DNA of 64,000 nt from Gyromitra esculenta. Lineage: Eukaryota > Ascomycota > Pezizomycetes > Pezizales > Discinaceae. The DNA is taken from NCBI GenBank assembly GCA_038503075.1, contig JBCAML010000019.1, forward strand, positions 372,001 through 436,000, in the 5' to 3' direction. Positions 25,692 through 34,275 of this stretch are shown piece after piece (position 1 is the stretch's first letter; each line of letters opens with the position of its first letter). The translations under genes were made by a program, and so were the position numbers. The notes beneath the pieces are model-generated. The model was not told the DNA's origin. It saw nothing but the letters and a program-made list of their open reading frames with translations, and ran no database searches.

Positions 25692-26186
25692 GCATACAAC
25701 CTTCGCCTTTGATGAATAGCCTAGTATGAATCCTTTTTCATCCATGTTGTATGTGTTCTTTGGCCTGAACTTGTACTTGTGCATGAGACGACCGAGTTTT
25801 CGAAAATAGTCACGTAATGTAACTGGGTTGTTTGCTTTAGCCCATTGTCGATCTAGTTGACCGGAGAACTTTGATGCAAGCTCTGGATGCCGATTGAGAA
25901 AGCTAGTGATCCAATTTTTCCCCAAATATCCCAAGTCTGGGTTGCCTTCCTCCTCTGCATGCTGTTGTGCAAGTGCCCTGGCCATTCCTTTTACCAAGTC
26001 CAAGCGTGAAAGGAAACCACGGTCATCCATATCTTGACACCATGACTGAATTGCATGCTCCATTGCTGGGGAAAGTTTTTGCTGGTGGGCATGTGCTTCT
26101 TGACGATTTTTGGTTCTTCCAGATCTTCGATCTGATAAAGTAGAGCAGGGTACTCCATAAAGAGCCTCAGCATCGCATAATGTAAG

Positions 26187-26596
26187 TCTCAAGGGGCGAG
26201 GTTTATCTTCAAGCTCTCAGGTATCCTCCGAGATGAGCAGTGCTACTTGAAGGGAAAACTACGCGACGAGAGTATTTGCGAAACTCCACAGGCTCTACAA
26301 AGTGTTCAAGTATAGAGGACTTGAGGGCGGCGACAGCGCAAGGTTATGAGGTATAACCGAGGGTTGTATTGTAAAATACAAGAGTGTGCAATAGAAGACG
26401 TTGCTTAAAGAAAGAAGAAGGAAAAGTACAACAAGAGGGGAAATCCCTTCGCTTATATACCACATTCCAACTCGTTCGATGACAAAGACTTGACTCACTG
26501 CAACGAAAACCTGAAGAAACACAAAGAACAACAATGTAACACCACACCCTTGTAACCCTATACCTAACGAACCAACGAAAACAGTTATCCATGAAA
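26187..26596 (-). mobile_element. Solo LTR C2 (family C), 410 bp
   Basis: Flanked by GTAAG (26182-26186 and 26597-26601). It has the same termini as C1 (TCTCAAGG..CATGAAA). It breaks the psq-type helix-turn-helix of the P transposase between DDNPNLT and LCDAEAL. Confidence 0.92.
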
Positions 26597-27455
26597 GTAA
26601 GGTTGGGATTATCATCAAGGGCATAGAGAGCTCGGAGAAGTTTGGACTCGTCTTTTTTGGCATTTTTTCTGGCTTTCACACGTCCCATAATGGTTTCTTG
26701 AGGTTTGGTAGTGAGATTGTGAATTCTTACATTCCTATTTTCACTGCGGGGTCATATCTATTTGAGGCTTGCCAAGAAAAATATTTGTCCGACTTCGGTG
26801 TGGCGTCCGACTTCCCCCTGTGTCTCACGGTTCAGTCTCTCGTTAAGCCCTTCAGTATCCCTGAAGGTAAGCAGTGTAGCGGGGGTAGTCCTACTGCTCT
26901 GTAGTGGGAATAGGTATAGGAATACGGCCGTTGTAAATACTAAATCAGGTTGAGATGTTTAAGAGTATTTTCGTGCAAGGTACTCAATAATCTTAAGGGT
27001 TCTACTCGGTAGTATTCTGTCTGATGATACTGGGAAGAAGAGCAACAGGTGGCGGGGTCATGCACTATCTTTATAGTGCTGCTGACTCGCCGTCCTCTTT
27101 CTGTTCTACTCTGCTGGGGGCCCGTCGAGACCCTGAGAACATGCCAAGATATTGCGAGCAGGGCACCTCAGGATTCAGCTAATGATCACTTCGGCGCTCT
27201 CCGACACTCCTCGGTTGTTCTGTCCAGTTAGACCTTCTTGATCTGCCAGCTGCATGCCATGCCTATGCTGGATGTAGGAATCGGCGCTGATCAGTCTACT
27301 TTTGCATGTGAGGTGTCCTTTTCACGGATATAAAGGAGTAATCGGGTCAAGGATATCGTTGGGGTTGTGGTTTTGGTTAGGGGATACAATGTCATTGTGT
27401 TTCGGTTGCTTTCGGTTATTTCTTAGTTATGAGTCATAGCGGTCGAAAAGCGGGG

Positions 27456-27463
27456 TATTTAAG
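27456..27463 (+). promoter_or_regulatory. TATA-like box of the gypsy A LTR promoter
   Basis: TATTTAAG inside the block GCGGGGTATTTAAG, which is kept in LTR copies D2 and D4 and, as TATATAAGG, in D1. The distance to 27507 (51 nt) suits a fungal transcription start there. Confidence 0.6.
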
Positions 27464-27506
27464 AGATGGATCTTTTTCATTTATGTTCTTCTCTTCTTCT
27501 TTCCTT

Positions 27507-27515
27507 AAGCAACGT
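27507..27515 (+). promoter_or_regulatory. Candidate mRNA 5' end complementary to the PBS (self-priming)
   Basis: AAGCAACGT is the exact reverse complement of 27738-27746, just after the 5' LTR. It lies 51 nt after the TATA-like box, where transcription could begin. Tf1/sushi-type elements prime reverse transcription with the first nucleotides of their own mRNA. The block is kept in D1, D2, D4 and family C copies, and has one change in D3. Confidence 0.6.
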
Positions 27516-27668
27516 TCTCGTTTACCTTCTCTTGTAATTGTTGAATACTATCTCGGTTCTACCTCAGAACCCTCGCTGTCGCTGTCCACTTCGCTGCACT
27601 TATCTCGCCTTGAGATAGACCCCTCGTAGAACTTGTAGAAACACTGCACTCCTCGAACGTGTTAGTAC

Positions 27669-27719
27669 CTCGCTTAAGTAGCACTGCTCACCTTCAGGGA
27701 TACTGAAGGGCTTAACGAG
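27669..27719 (+). promoter_or_regulatory. Hairpin at the 3' end of the LTR (U5)
   Basis: Inner arms CCTTCAG (27691-27697) and CTGAAGG (27703-27709). Outer arms CTCGCTTAAG and CTTAACGAG with one bulged C. Family C LTRs hold a different sequence with the same pairing (TCTCAG/CTGAGA inside CTTCAAG/CTTGAAG), suggesting an RNA structure under selection. Confidence 0.6.
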
Positions 27720-27737
27720 GGACTGAACTGTGAGATT

Positions 27738-27746
27738 ACGTTGCTT
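27738..27746 (+). promoter_or_regulatory. Primer binding site of gypsy A
   Basis: ACGTTGCTT begins two nucleotides after the LTR. It does not look like the end of a tRNA, but it is complementary to 27507-27515. Confidence 0.55.
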
Positions 27747-27809
27747 CCAACATCTACATCTTCTACCACCTGACCCACACAAAGCACACCTGCCCCCATC
27801 GACTCCACC

Positions 27810-29102
27810 ATGGAAGGAGCCGCCGTCGCCACAAAACGCTTCCCCACCAGGGAAGCTTTTGCCCAAGCCTACAGAGATGATCCCGCGGAGCTCTATAATG
27901 AACTCAGGGACCTCAACCAAGCCCTAGAGGACCAAATCGACGTCCTCCAGGAAAGCGAGCGAGAAGCTGAGGTCAAACTCAACACAGCTCGCATTCAAAC
28001 CGATAACGCCCTCAGCCATGCCACAGAACAGGACCAACGAGTTACCGAGGTTGCAAGTCTAATCGCTCGGTTGCGACAAGAGCGAAACGAAGCTCGAGCC
28101 GCTACTCAGGTCCCTCCCACTCCACCTAATTTTACGGCCACCCCACCTCCGCCAACAAATTCTCACCGATCAGAACGGATGCCAGATCCTGAGAAATTTG
28201 ATGGATCTCGAACCAAACTCCCCGGCTTTATCCTACAACTACGCTCCAAACTCACTGTCAACCGAGACCGCTTTGCCAACGAGACCACGATGATCCTCTA
28301 TACTATCAACCGTCTAGAAGGAGCAGCGTTGGAACAAGTTCGGCACACCGTCCTCCCCTCAGGCCTCACCACATGGACCAGCGCAGAGCAACTTATCGCC
28401 GCCCTGGAAACCGCCTTTGGCGATCCAGACCCAACCGGCACCGCTCGACGGGAACTCCATCAACTCCGTCAAGGGAAACGTGATTTTTCGGCTTATCTAG
28501 CCGACTTTCAAAGGATCATGGGTCAGTTAAACTTCGACGAGAACTCCAAGATGGATGCCCTGGAACATGGCATGTCGGAAGAACTCAAGGAAGCAATGGT
28601 GTTCGCACCCATCGCCCCTGCTAACCTCCCGGAGATGATCCTTACCCTTACCCGATTGGACAACCGAATCCGAGCTCGCAAGGCAGAGAAATGGGGAAAT
28701 GCCAGAGACAATATGGGTCAATTCAGTGCCCCCGCCGCCTTCATCCCTGCTTCCTCCTTTACCCCAGGAGGACTAGCCCCTATGGACCTATCTTTCGGAC
28801 GTACCAGTAATCTTTCTCGCCCTCCTCAAGACCAACGATACACAATGGTCAACGGACGAAGAAAGCTTTCGGAGGAAGAGAAACAATGGCGCCGCGCCAC
28901 TGGAAAGTGTATGTTCTGTGCTGCCCCGGATCACTCCTACGCCAATTGCCCCTCAGCTCCCAAAAAACCTACGATGAGAGGAGCCCTCACCGCCCCACCT
29001 GCTAACCGCACGCCCCCGGCCTCTTCCTTACCGCCGCCACCTCTCCCGCCTCAATTTTTTGCTCTAGAGTCTGCAAACGCCTCAAACGAGGCTTTAAACT
29101 AG
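27810..29102 (+). CDS. Gag polyprotein of gypsy A
   Basis: An intact 430-residue frame starting at the first good ATG (caccATGg). The N-terminal third is a predicted coiled coil (QALEDQIDVLQESEREAEVK). The middle resembles the retrotransposon Gag/capsid domain (DPEKFDGSRTKLPGFILQL, then a tryptophan-poor helical part). Near the C-terminus is a zinc knuckle C-X2-C-X4-H-X4-C (CMFCAAPDHSYANC) for RNA packaging. A Pro-rich tail follows. The last sense codons GCT TTA AAC form a slippery site directly before TAG, so some ribosomes should continue into pol. The frame is undamaged, unlike pol. Confidence 0.93.
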   Translation: MEGAAVATKRFPTREAFAQAYRDDPAELYNELRDLNQALEDQIDVLQESEREAEVKLNTARIQTDNALSHATEQDQRVTEVASLIARLRQERNEARAATQVPPTPPNFTATPPPPTNSHRSERMPDPEKFDGSRTKLPGFILQLRSKLTVNRDRFANETTMILYTINRLEGAALEQVRHTVLPSGLTTWTSAEQLIAALETAFGDPDPTGTARRELHQLRQGKRDFSAYLADFQRIMGQLNFDENSKMDALEHGMSEELKEAMVFAPIAPANLPEMILTLTRLDNRIRARKAEKWGNARDNMGQFSAPAAFIPASSFTPGGLAPMDLSFGRTSNLSRPPQDQRYTMVNGRRKLSEEEKQWRRATGKCMFCAAPDHSYANCPSAPKKPTMRGALTAPPANRTPPASSLPPPPLPPQFFALESANASNEALN

Positions 29103-29137
29103 TCCAACCAAGGTCGATCAGTGACCCTACCTTGGTT
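29093..29137 (+). promoter_or_regulatory. -1 ribosomal frameshift signal (UUUAAAC plus hairpin)
   Basis: TTTAAAC (29093-29099) sits in the gag frame as T-TTA-AAC. After a 6-nt spacer including the gag stop, AACCAAGG (29106-29113) and CCTTGGTT (29130-29137) form a perfect 8-bp stem. An alternative inner stem GGTC/GACC lies inside. The -1 frame from 29093 is open and continues straight into protease. Confidence 0.85.
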
Positions 29138-32100
29138 TCAAATTTCTTACCTTTATCTACATTTTCTATTTCGGGGTTTTCGGTTTCTGGTATAAGCGTG
29201 GAGGATCAATTAGATGGGGAACACTTTGTAGTAGCATGCAAGATTTCCCATAGTAATAAAGTTATAAACACACACGCTTTACTGGATACTATGGCCTCAG
29301 GATTTGCATTTATTGATAAAAAATTCGCGAGTCACCATTCTCTCTCTCTTACTCCCCTAAAAACACCCCGACAACTTGAAGTTATCGATGGTCGCCCTGT
29401 TGCCTCCGGAGATATCACCCATATCGCTAAACTTAATTTATCCATTGGAAACCACCAAGAACAAGCGCCCTGTTTTTTAACTCAATTAGGTCACTACCCC
29501 TTGGTCTTAGGAATACCATGGATGAAACATCACGATGTGCATCTACAGTTCGCCGATAAACGCATTGAGTTTAATTCTAAACTCTGCACCACCCACTGCG
29601 CCCCTCACTCCCCTGTCGTCGTCTCCCCATCAATCCCTGCTCCCCCTAGACTAAATATGTCCTTTATCGGCGCTGCCAGCTTTAGGACTCTCACTAGGAA
29701 ACGTACCCACCAAGCCTATGCCATGTCCCTCTATGAGATAAACAAACTCATAGACAATAAGACAACTAAGGAAGAATGGAAGTCTAGAATCCCCGCTGAG
29801 TATCATGACTTCCTAGACATGTTCGACAAAGCAAAAGCCCAAGGATTACCCCCGCACCGCTCATATGACCACAAAATACAACTGATGGAAGGAAAAGATG
29901 CCCCTTTCGGACCCCTTTATGGAATGTCCCGAGAAGAGCTTATCGTCTTGAAGAAGTATATTGAAGACAATCTCGAGAAGGGATTCATTTGAGCTAGTTC
30001 CTCTCCAGCCGGATCCCCCATCCTATTCGTCAAAAAAGCTGACGGTTTCCTACGACTTTGCGTGGACTATCGAGGCCTTAATGCCATTACCGTGAAGGAT
30101 CGTTATACCTCTCCCCTCATCCGCGAAACCCTAGACCGGCTTGCAAAAGCACAATGGTATACCAAACTAGACCTTCGTGATGGATACCACCAAGTGCGCA
30201 TTGCGGAAGGAGATGAATGGAAGACCGCCTTTCGCACGCGGTACGGCCTTTATGAATACCAGGTTATGCCATTCGGTTTAACAAATGCCCCCGGAACATT
30301 TCAACGATTTGTGAACGATTGCCTCACGGAATACCTGGATATATTCTGCACCGCCTATCTGGATGACATTCTCATCTATAGCGATACCTTCGCGGAGCAT
30401 CAGATTCACGTCCGCAAGGTCCTCCAAACTCTCAAAGACAACGATATCCTGTTAAAACCGGAGAAATGCGAGTTTGAGGTACAGACTACTATGTACCTTG
30501 GTCTCATCCTCACCCCTGATGGCATCAGAATGGACGAGGAGAAACTCAAAGCCGTCCGGGAATGGGGGACACCAAAGAGTGTAAAAGATGTCCAAGCATT
30601 TTTAGGATTTGCGAATTTCTACCGACGATTCATCCTAGGATTCTCTAAACTTGCGGCCCTGCTTACCGCCCTCACCAAGAAAGGCATTGCCTTTGAGTGG
30701 ACTGTCGAAGCTGATATAGCTTTCGAAAACCTCAAATATGCCTTTACCACTGCCCCCATCCTCATCCACTTCGATCCAGACAAGAAGATTATTGTGGAAA
30801 CAGATGCCTCCGACTTCGTATCCGGAGGAGTACTCTCCCAATACGATGACGCCGGAGTTCTACACCCAGTCGCATTTTTCTCCAAAAAACATTCACCCGC
30901 CGAATGCAATTACGAGATATACGACAAGGAGCTACTAGCCATCATTAGAGTATTTGAGGAATGGCGTCCGGAACTCGAAGGTTCCAAACACCCTATTGAT
31001 GTAATCAGCGACCATAAAAACCTCGAGTATTTTATGAGTACAAAACAACTGAATCGGCGACAAGCACGATGGGCCGAATATCTTTCCCATTTTGATTTCG
31101 TAATTACTTATCGCCCAGGTAGTCAAGGAGGGAAGCCAGACGCATTGACCAGAAGATCAGGAGATCTTCCCAAGGAAGGGGATGAAAGATTGGCACATCA
31201 AAGCCAAGTGGTATTAAAAAAGGAAAATGTGGACCCTAAGATAAGTTTGTTGTCGGCTTCTTTATCAAATGAAGCCGCTGAATTGGACGCCCCCCTCGTA
31301 GAACTCTTTCAAAAAGGTTATGATACTGATGGATTCCCTCAAAAGATACTCGCAGCACTGGAAAATAAAGAACAACAGTCAAAGGAGATCACCCTGAGCG
31401 AATGTAGTAACATTCAAGGCCTATTATGTTACCGAGAATGCTTCTATGTCCCCGATTTTGATCCTCTCAGACTTGAACTCATCCGAAGACATCATGATAC
31501 CCCAGCGGCAGGACACCCAGGACGAGATAAGACCTTTGAACTTCTCTCGAGAAACTTTTATTGGCCAAAAATGCGGGAATCAATCAGTAGATATGTTCGT
31601 AACTGTCATACCTGCCAGAAAGCAAAACCTACGACTCAACGGACCCAAGGCGTCCTCCGCCCCTTGCCCATCCCAAACCGCCCCTGGCAAGAAATATCGA
31701 TGGACTTTGTTACAGGCCTCCCGGAATCAGATGGTTATGATGCTATCATGGTGGTTGTTGATCGCCTATCAAAGATGCGGCATTTAATCCCGTGTAATAC
31801 TACTGTTAATTCCCGGGAAGTAGCTGATCTTTACCTGCAACATATCTGGAAACTCCATGGCCTACCGACGTATGTCACATCCGATCGAGGAACTCAGTTT
31901 ACCGCCCACTTCTGGAAAAATCTCTGCCAACGACTTGGAATCCAAGCTCGGATGTCGACAGCCTTCCATCCTGAGACCGATGGACAAACGGAGAGATTGA
32001 ATGCCGTCATGGAACAATATCTACGTTCCTATGTGTCCTACCAACAAGAAGATTGGAACAAGTGGTTACCAATGGCTGAGTTTTCGGCGAACAACCAGGA

Positions 32101-32763
32101 ATCAGCTAGCACTAAAGTTTCCCCCTTCTTCGCTAACTATGGATACCATCCCCGTTTCGATACAACGATCCTTCCAACCAAAGCCAATGCACAAAGTCTG
32201 GACGCTGCCTCATTCAGCCAAACGATGCAAGAACTCTACGATTACCTACGGACGCAGATAAGAGTCGCCCAAGATATCCAGGAAACCACTACGAATAAAC
32301 ATCGTACGCCAGCCCCCGCGTATCAAGTGAACGATCAAGTCTTCATATCAATGAAGAACATTCGAACGACTCGTAATGCAAGGAAATTAGATTGGAAATG
32401 GATGGGACCATACCCAATAAAGAAGATAGTGTCCCCCTTCGCCTATGAGATTGACCTCCCGAGTTCAGTCAAATATCATCCTGTTTTTCACGTTTTTTTG
32501 TTGAAACCCGCGGCCCAAGATGCTCTTCCGGGTCAAGTAATTCCTCCACCTGTCCCTGTTGTTGTTAATGACCAGCAAGAGTATTATATCGAGAAAATTC
32601 TAGATCAAAGAATCTACCGTGGGAAACAACAATATCTCGTTGAATGGACCATATCTTTCACCCCATGGGAACCAGTGAAGGCACTTACGGATACTGCTGC
32701 CCTCGATCAATTTCTTATTGTAACTCCCACGGAAATACCTCATGTTCGCAGGAGCTCACGCTT

Positions 32764-32774
32764 GAAGAGGGGGG
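32764..32774 (+). promoter_or_regulatory. Polypurine tract of gypsy A
   Basis: GAAGAGGGGGG lies four nucleotides before the 3' LTR, the usual site of plus-strand priming. Confidence 0.75.
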
Positions 32775-32778
32775 CTAC

Positions 32779-33096
32779 TTTCACGGATATAAAGGAGTAA
32801 TCGGGTCAAGGATATTGTTGGGGTTGTGGTTTTGGTTTCGGAGTATAATGTTATTGTGTTTCGGTTGCTTTCGGTTATTTCTTAGTCATGAGTCATAGTG
32901 GTCGAAAAGCGGGGTATTTAAGAGATGGATCTTTGTCGCTTGTGTCCTTTTCTTCTTCTTTCCTTAAGCAACGTTCTCGTTTACCTTCTATTGTAATTGT
33001 TGAATACTACCTCGGTTCTACCTCAGAACCCTCGCTGTCGCTGTCCACTTCGCTGCACTTATCTCGCCTTGAGATAGACCCCTCGTAGAACTTGTA
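32779..33096 (+). repeat. 3' LTR of gypsy A, left part
   Basis: The first 318 nt of the 3' LTR, ending at the TTGTA duplication (33092-33096) caused by element B. The sequence continues at 41048. Confidence 0.95.
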
Positions 33097-33824
33097 TGTA
33101 AGACCGGTACTTCTTACCGCACAGGAAATCTCCAAGAAGCTTTAGATAACAATCTAGACGCTATAACCTGCCCGGTTGCTATCCGCAACACAATACACAG
33201 GCGCAAGTCCTAACTGCTTCTTATGAACCGCTAAAAGATAACCGTAGGGTTCAAAGTAGGGGTCGAGCAAAGTTCCGTGAAGAACTTCCAATAGTAAGGT
33301 TTTAATAACTAACGCTGAAGGGCCAAAGCCTTGCTAAGCGAGATAAAAGTTATTCACAAGTAATAGAGTAAATTGCACGGAAGTAATTTTGCTAGAAACA
33401 ATATAATATTGATAAGGCTCGTTCTTCGTCGCTAATGGTCAGGAAGAAGACCCTTCTCAACGGTAGAACACTGGACTACTTATAGTAGTCAAGCGTCGAA
33501 TACAAAGACTATGTAATAACATGAACTAACATGAAAAAATCCCATAGACCCTGAAACACTTTCGCCCATTCGCTCTCTACTCTCATTATCGTATGGCGTG
33601 ATTGTCGGAATTAACCGGCGCCGCAACGTATATGCGAATCGGGAAGTGTCGATCGAAAGAGTCGGCCATTGATGACACAGGAAACCAAACATCCAATCCG
33701 AATCTTATTAATAATCAACCAAGATTAATAATAACCGACATGGTCGAGGATTGAACGCTAGTCCATATGTGTACATCGTAGCGAACTCAAGTCGTAACCA
33801 ACTAAGCTACCAATAGGTATAACA
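33097..33824 (-). repeat. 3' LTR of gypsy B
   Basis: 728 bp, close to 40332-41042 but with several small insertions or deletions. It carries tRNA-like A and B boxes on the minus strand (A box at 33798-33809, B box at 33748-33758). Confidence 0.9.
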
Positions 33825-34275
33825 GTATCCCCACTCACAGGTTAGTCGTCAAATCTAACTATAATACAAAATAATTAACTAATTACAAAGTGGTTATAGC
33901 ATCTTGGGTATGTAAAAACCACCGCGTTTCTTGGCCACGATGGAAAATTTTCCCTCATTTAGTTTCTTTTTAGTAGTAAAACATTTTATACGTATTCTAA
34001 ACGAGGAAAGAATACAAATGTAAAACAGCTTATGGGCAGGCTGTTGTGGGTAAAGACTGTGAAATTCGGCAATTCTTGGCTGCATTGGCTAATCCTCCTT
34101 CGTCGGCAGGTTCATGAGTTCTAAATCTTAGGGTATCCCGCGTTTGATGAAATAGACATCCATTAATCGTTCGTCGTCACTTTGGTTTCTCTCTTCTCGC
34201 TTTTGACGATGTATTCCACCTCATACTCATTGTCGCCTTCAATGTCGTCAGGCGGCGGTCGGTCTTGTTTCGGGT

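Larger units (their letters stand above)
23128..26688 (-). pseudogene. Fot/pogo-type transposase, interrupted by four solo LTRs
   Basis: The start is at 26688 (MGRVKARKNAKKDES). When the insertions C2, D1, D2 and C1 and one copy of each 5-bp duplication are removed, the pieces join in one frame: 1863 nt, 620 codons plus stop at 23128. Order of parts: helix-turn-helix of psq type across the C2 site (LCDAEALYGVPCSTLSDR), a CENP-B/Tc5-like second DNA-binding domain, then a DDD catalytic core with Asp in NMDEKGF, Asp in RLLIIDGHGS (cut by D2), and Asp in HILQPLDVGLFGPL. The C-terminus is Lys/Gln-rich and ends in a Ser/Asp-rich tail. Apart from the insertions there is one in-frame TGA (24331-24333), where TGG is expected in KGTFWSFYCEARKQAY-like sequence. 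The transposase would cut and paste P at TA sites; it is now inactive. Confidence 0.92.
27320..27735 (+). repeat. 5' LTR of gypsy A
   Basis: Starts TTTCACGGATATAAAGG and ends ACTGTGAGA; the termini are a near-perfect 8-nt inverted repeat but not TG..CA. It contains a TATA-like box, a conserved TTAAGCAACGTTCTCG block 51 nt further on, and a hairpin near the 3' end (27669-27719). Confidence 0.93.
29093..32800 (+). pseudogene. Pol of gypsy A (protease, RT, RNase H, integrase, chromodomain), one TGA
   Basis: This is the -1 frame relative to gag, 1236 codons including the stop. It has no ATG of its own at the start, so it is expected only as Gag-Pol. In order: aspartic protease (HALLDTMASGFAF, with T-M-A in place of the usual S/T-G-A after Asp); reverse transcriptase with AYLDDILIYS; RNase H (VETDASDFVSGG); integrase with an HHCC finger (HHDTPAAGHPG, CHTCQKAK) and catalytic MDFVTGLP, SDRGTQF, HPETDGQTER; and a chromodomain (YYIEKILDQRIYRGKQQYLV). 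The only break is TGA at 29990-29992, before ASSSPAGSPILF, where element B has Arg, so one CGA to TGA change explains it. The frame ends 22 nt inside the 3' LTR. Confidence 0.93.

Noticed and set aside
23308..26596. C1 and C2 as the two LTRs of one retrotransposon spanning the transposase
   Set aside because: Each has its own different 5-bp duplication (ACGAA, GTAAG), and the sequence between them is the pogo transposase, so they are independent solo LTRs.
27735..27760. tRNA-primed PBS for gypsy A
   Set aside because: No TGG start or recognisable tRNA 3' end after the LTR; the complementarity to the LTR itself explains the site better.
32779..33824. A single long 3' LTR for gypsy A
   Set aside because: At 33097 the sequence switches to the TG terminus of element B, and the missing 98 nt of the A LTR are found at 41048-41145.
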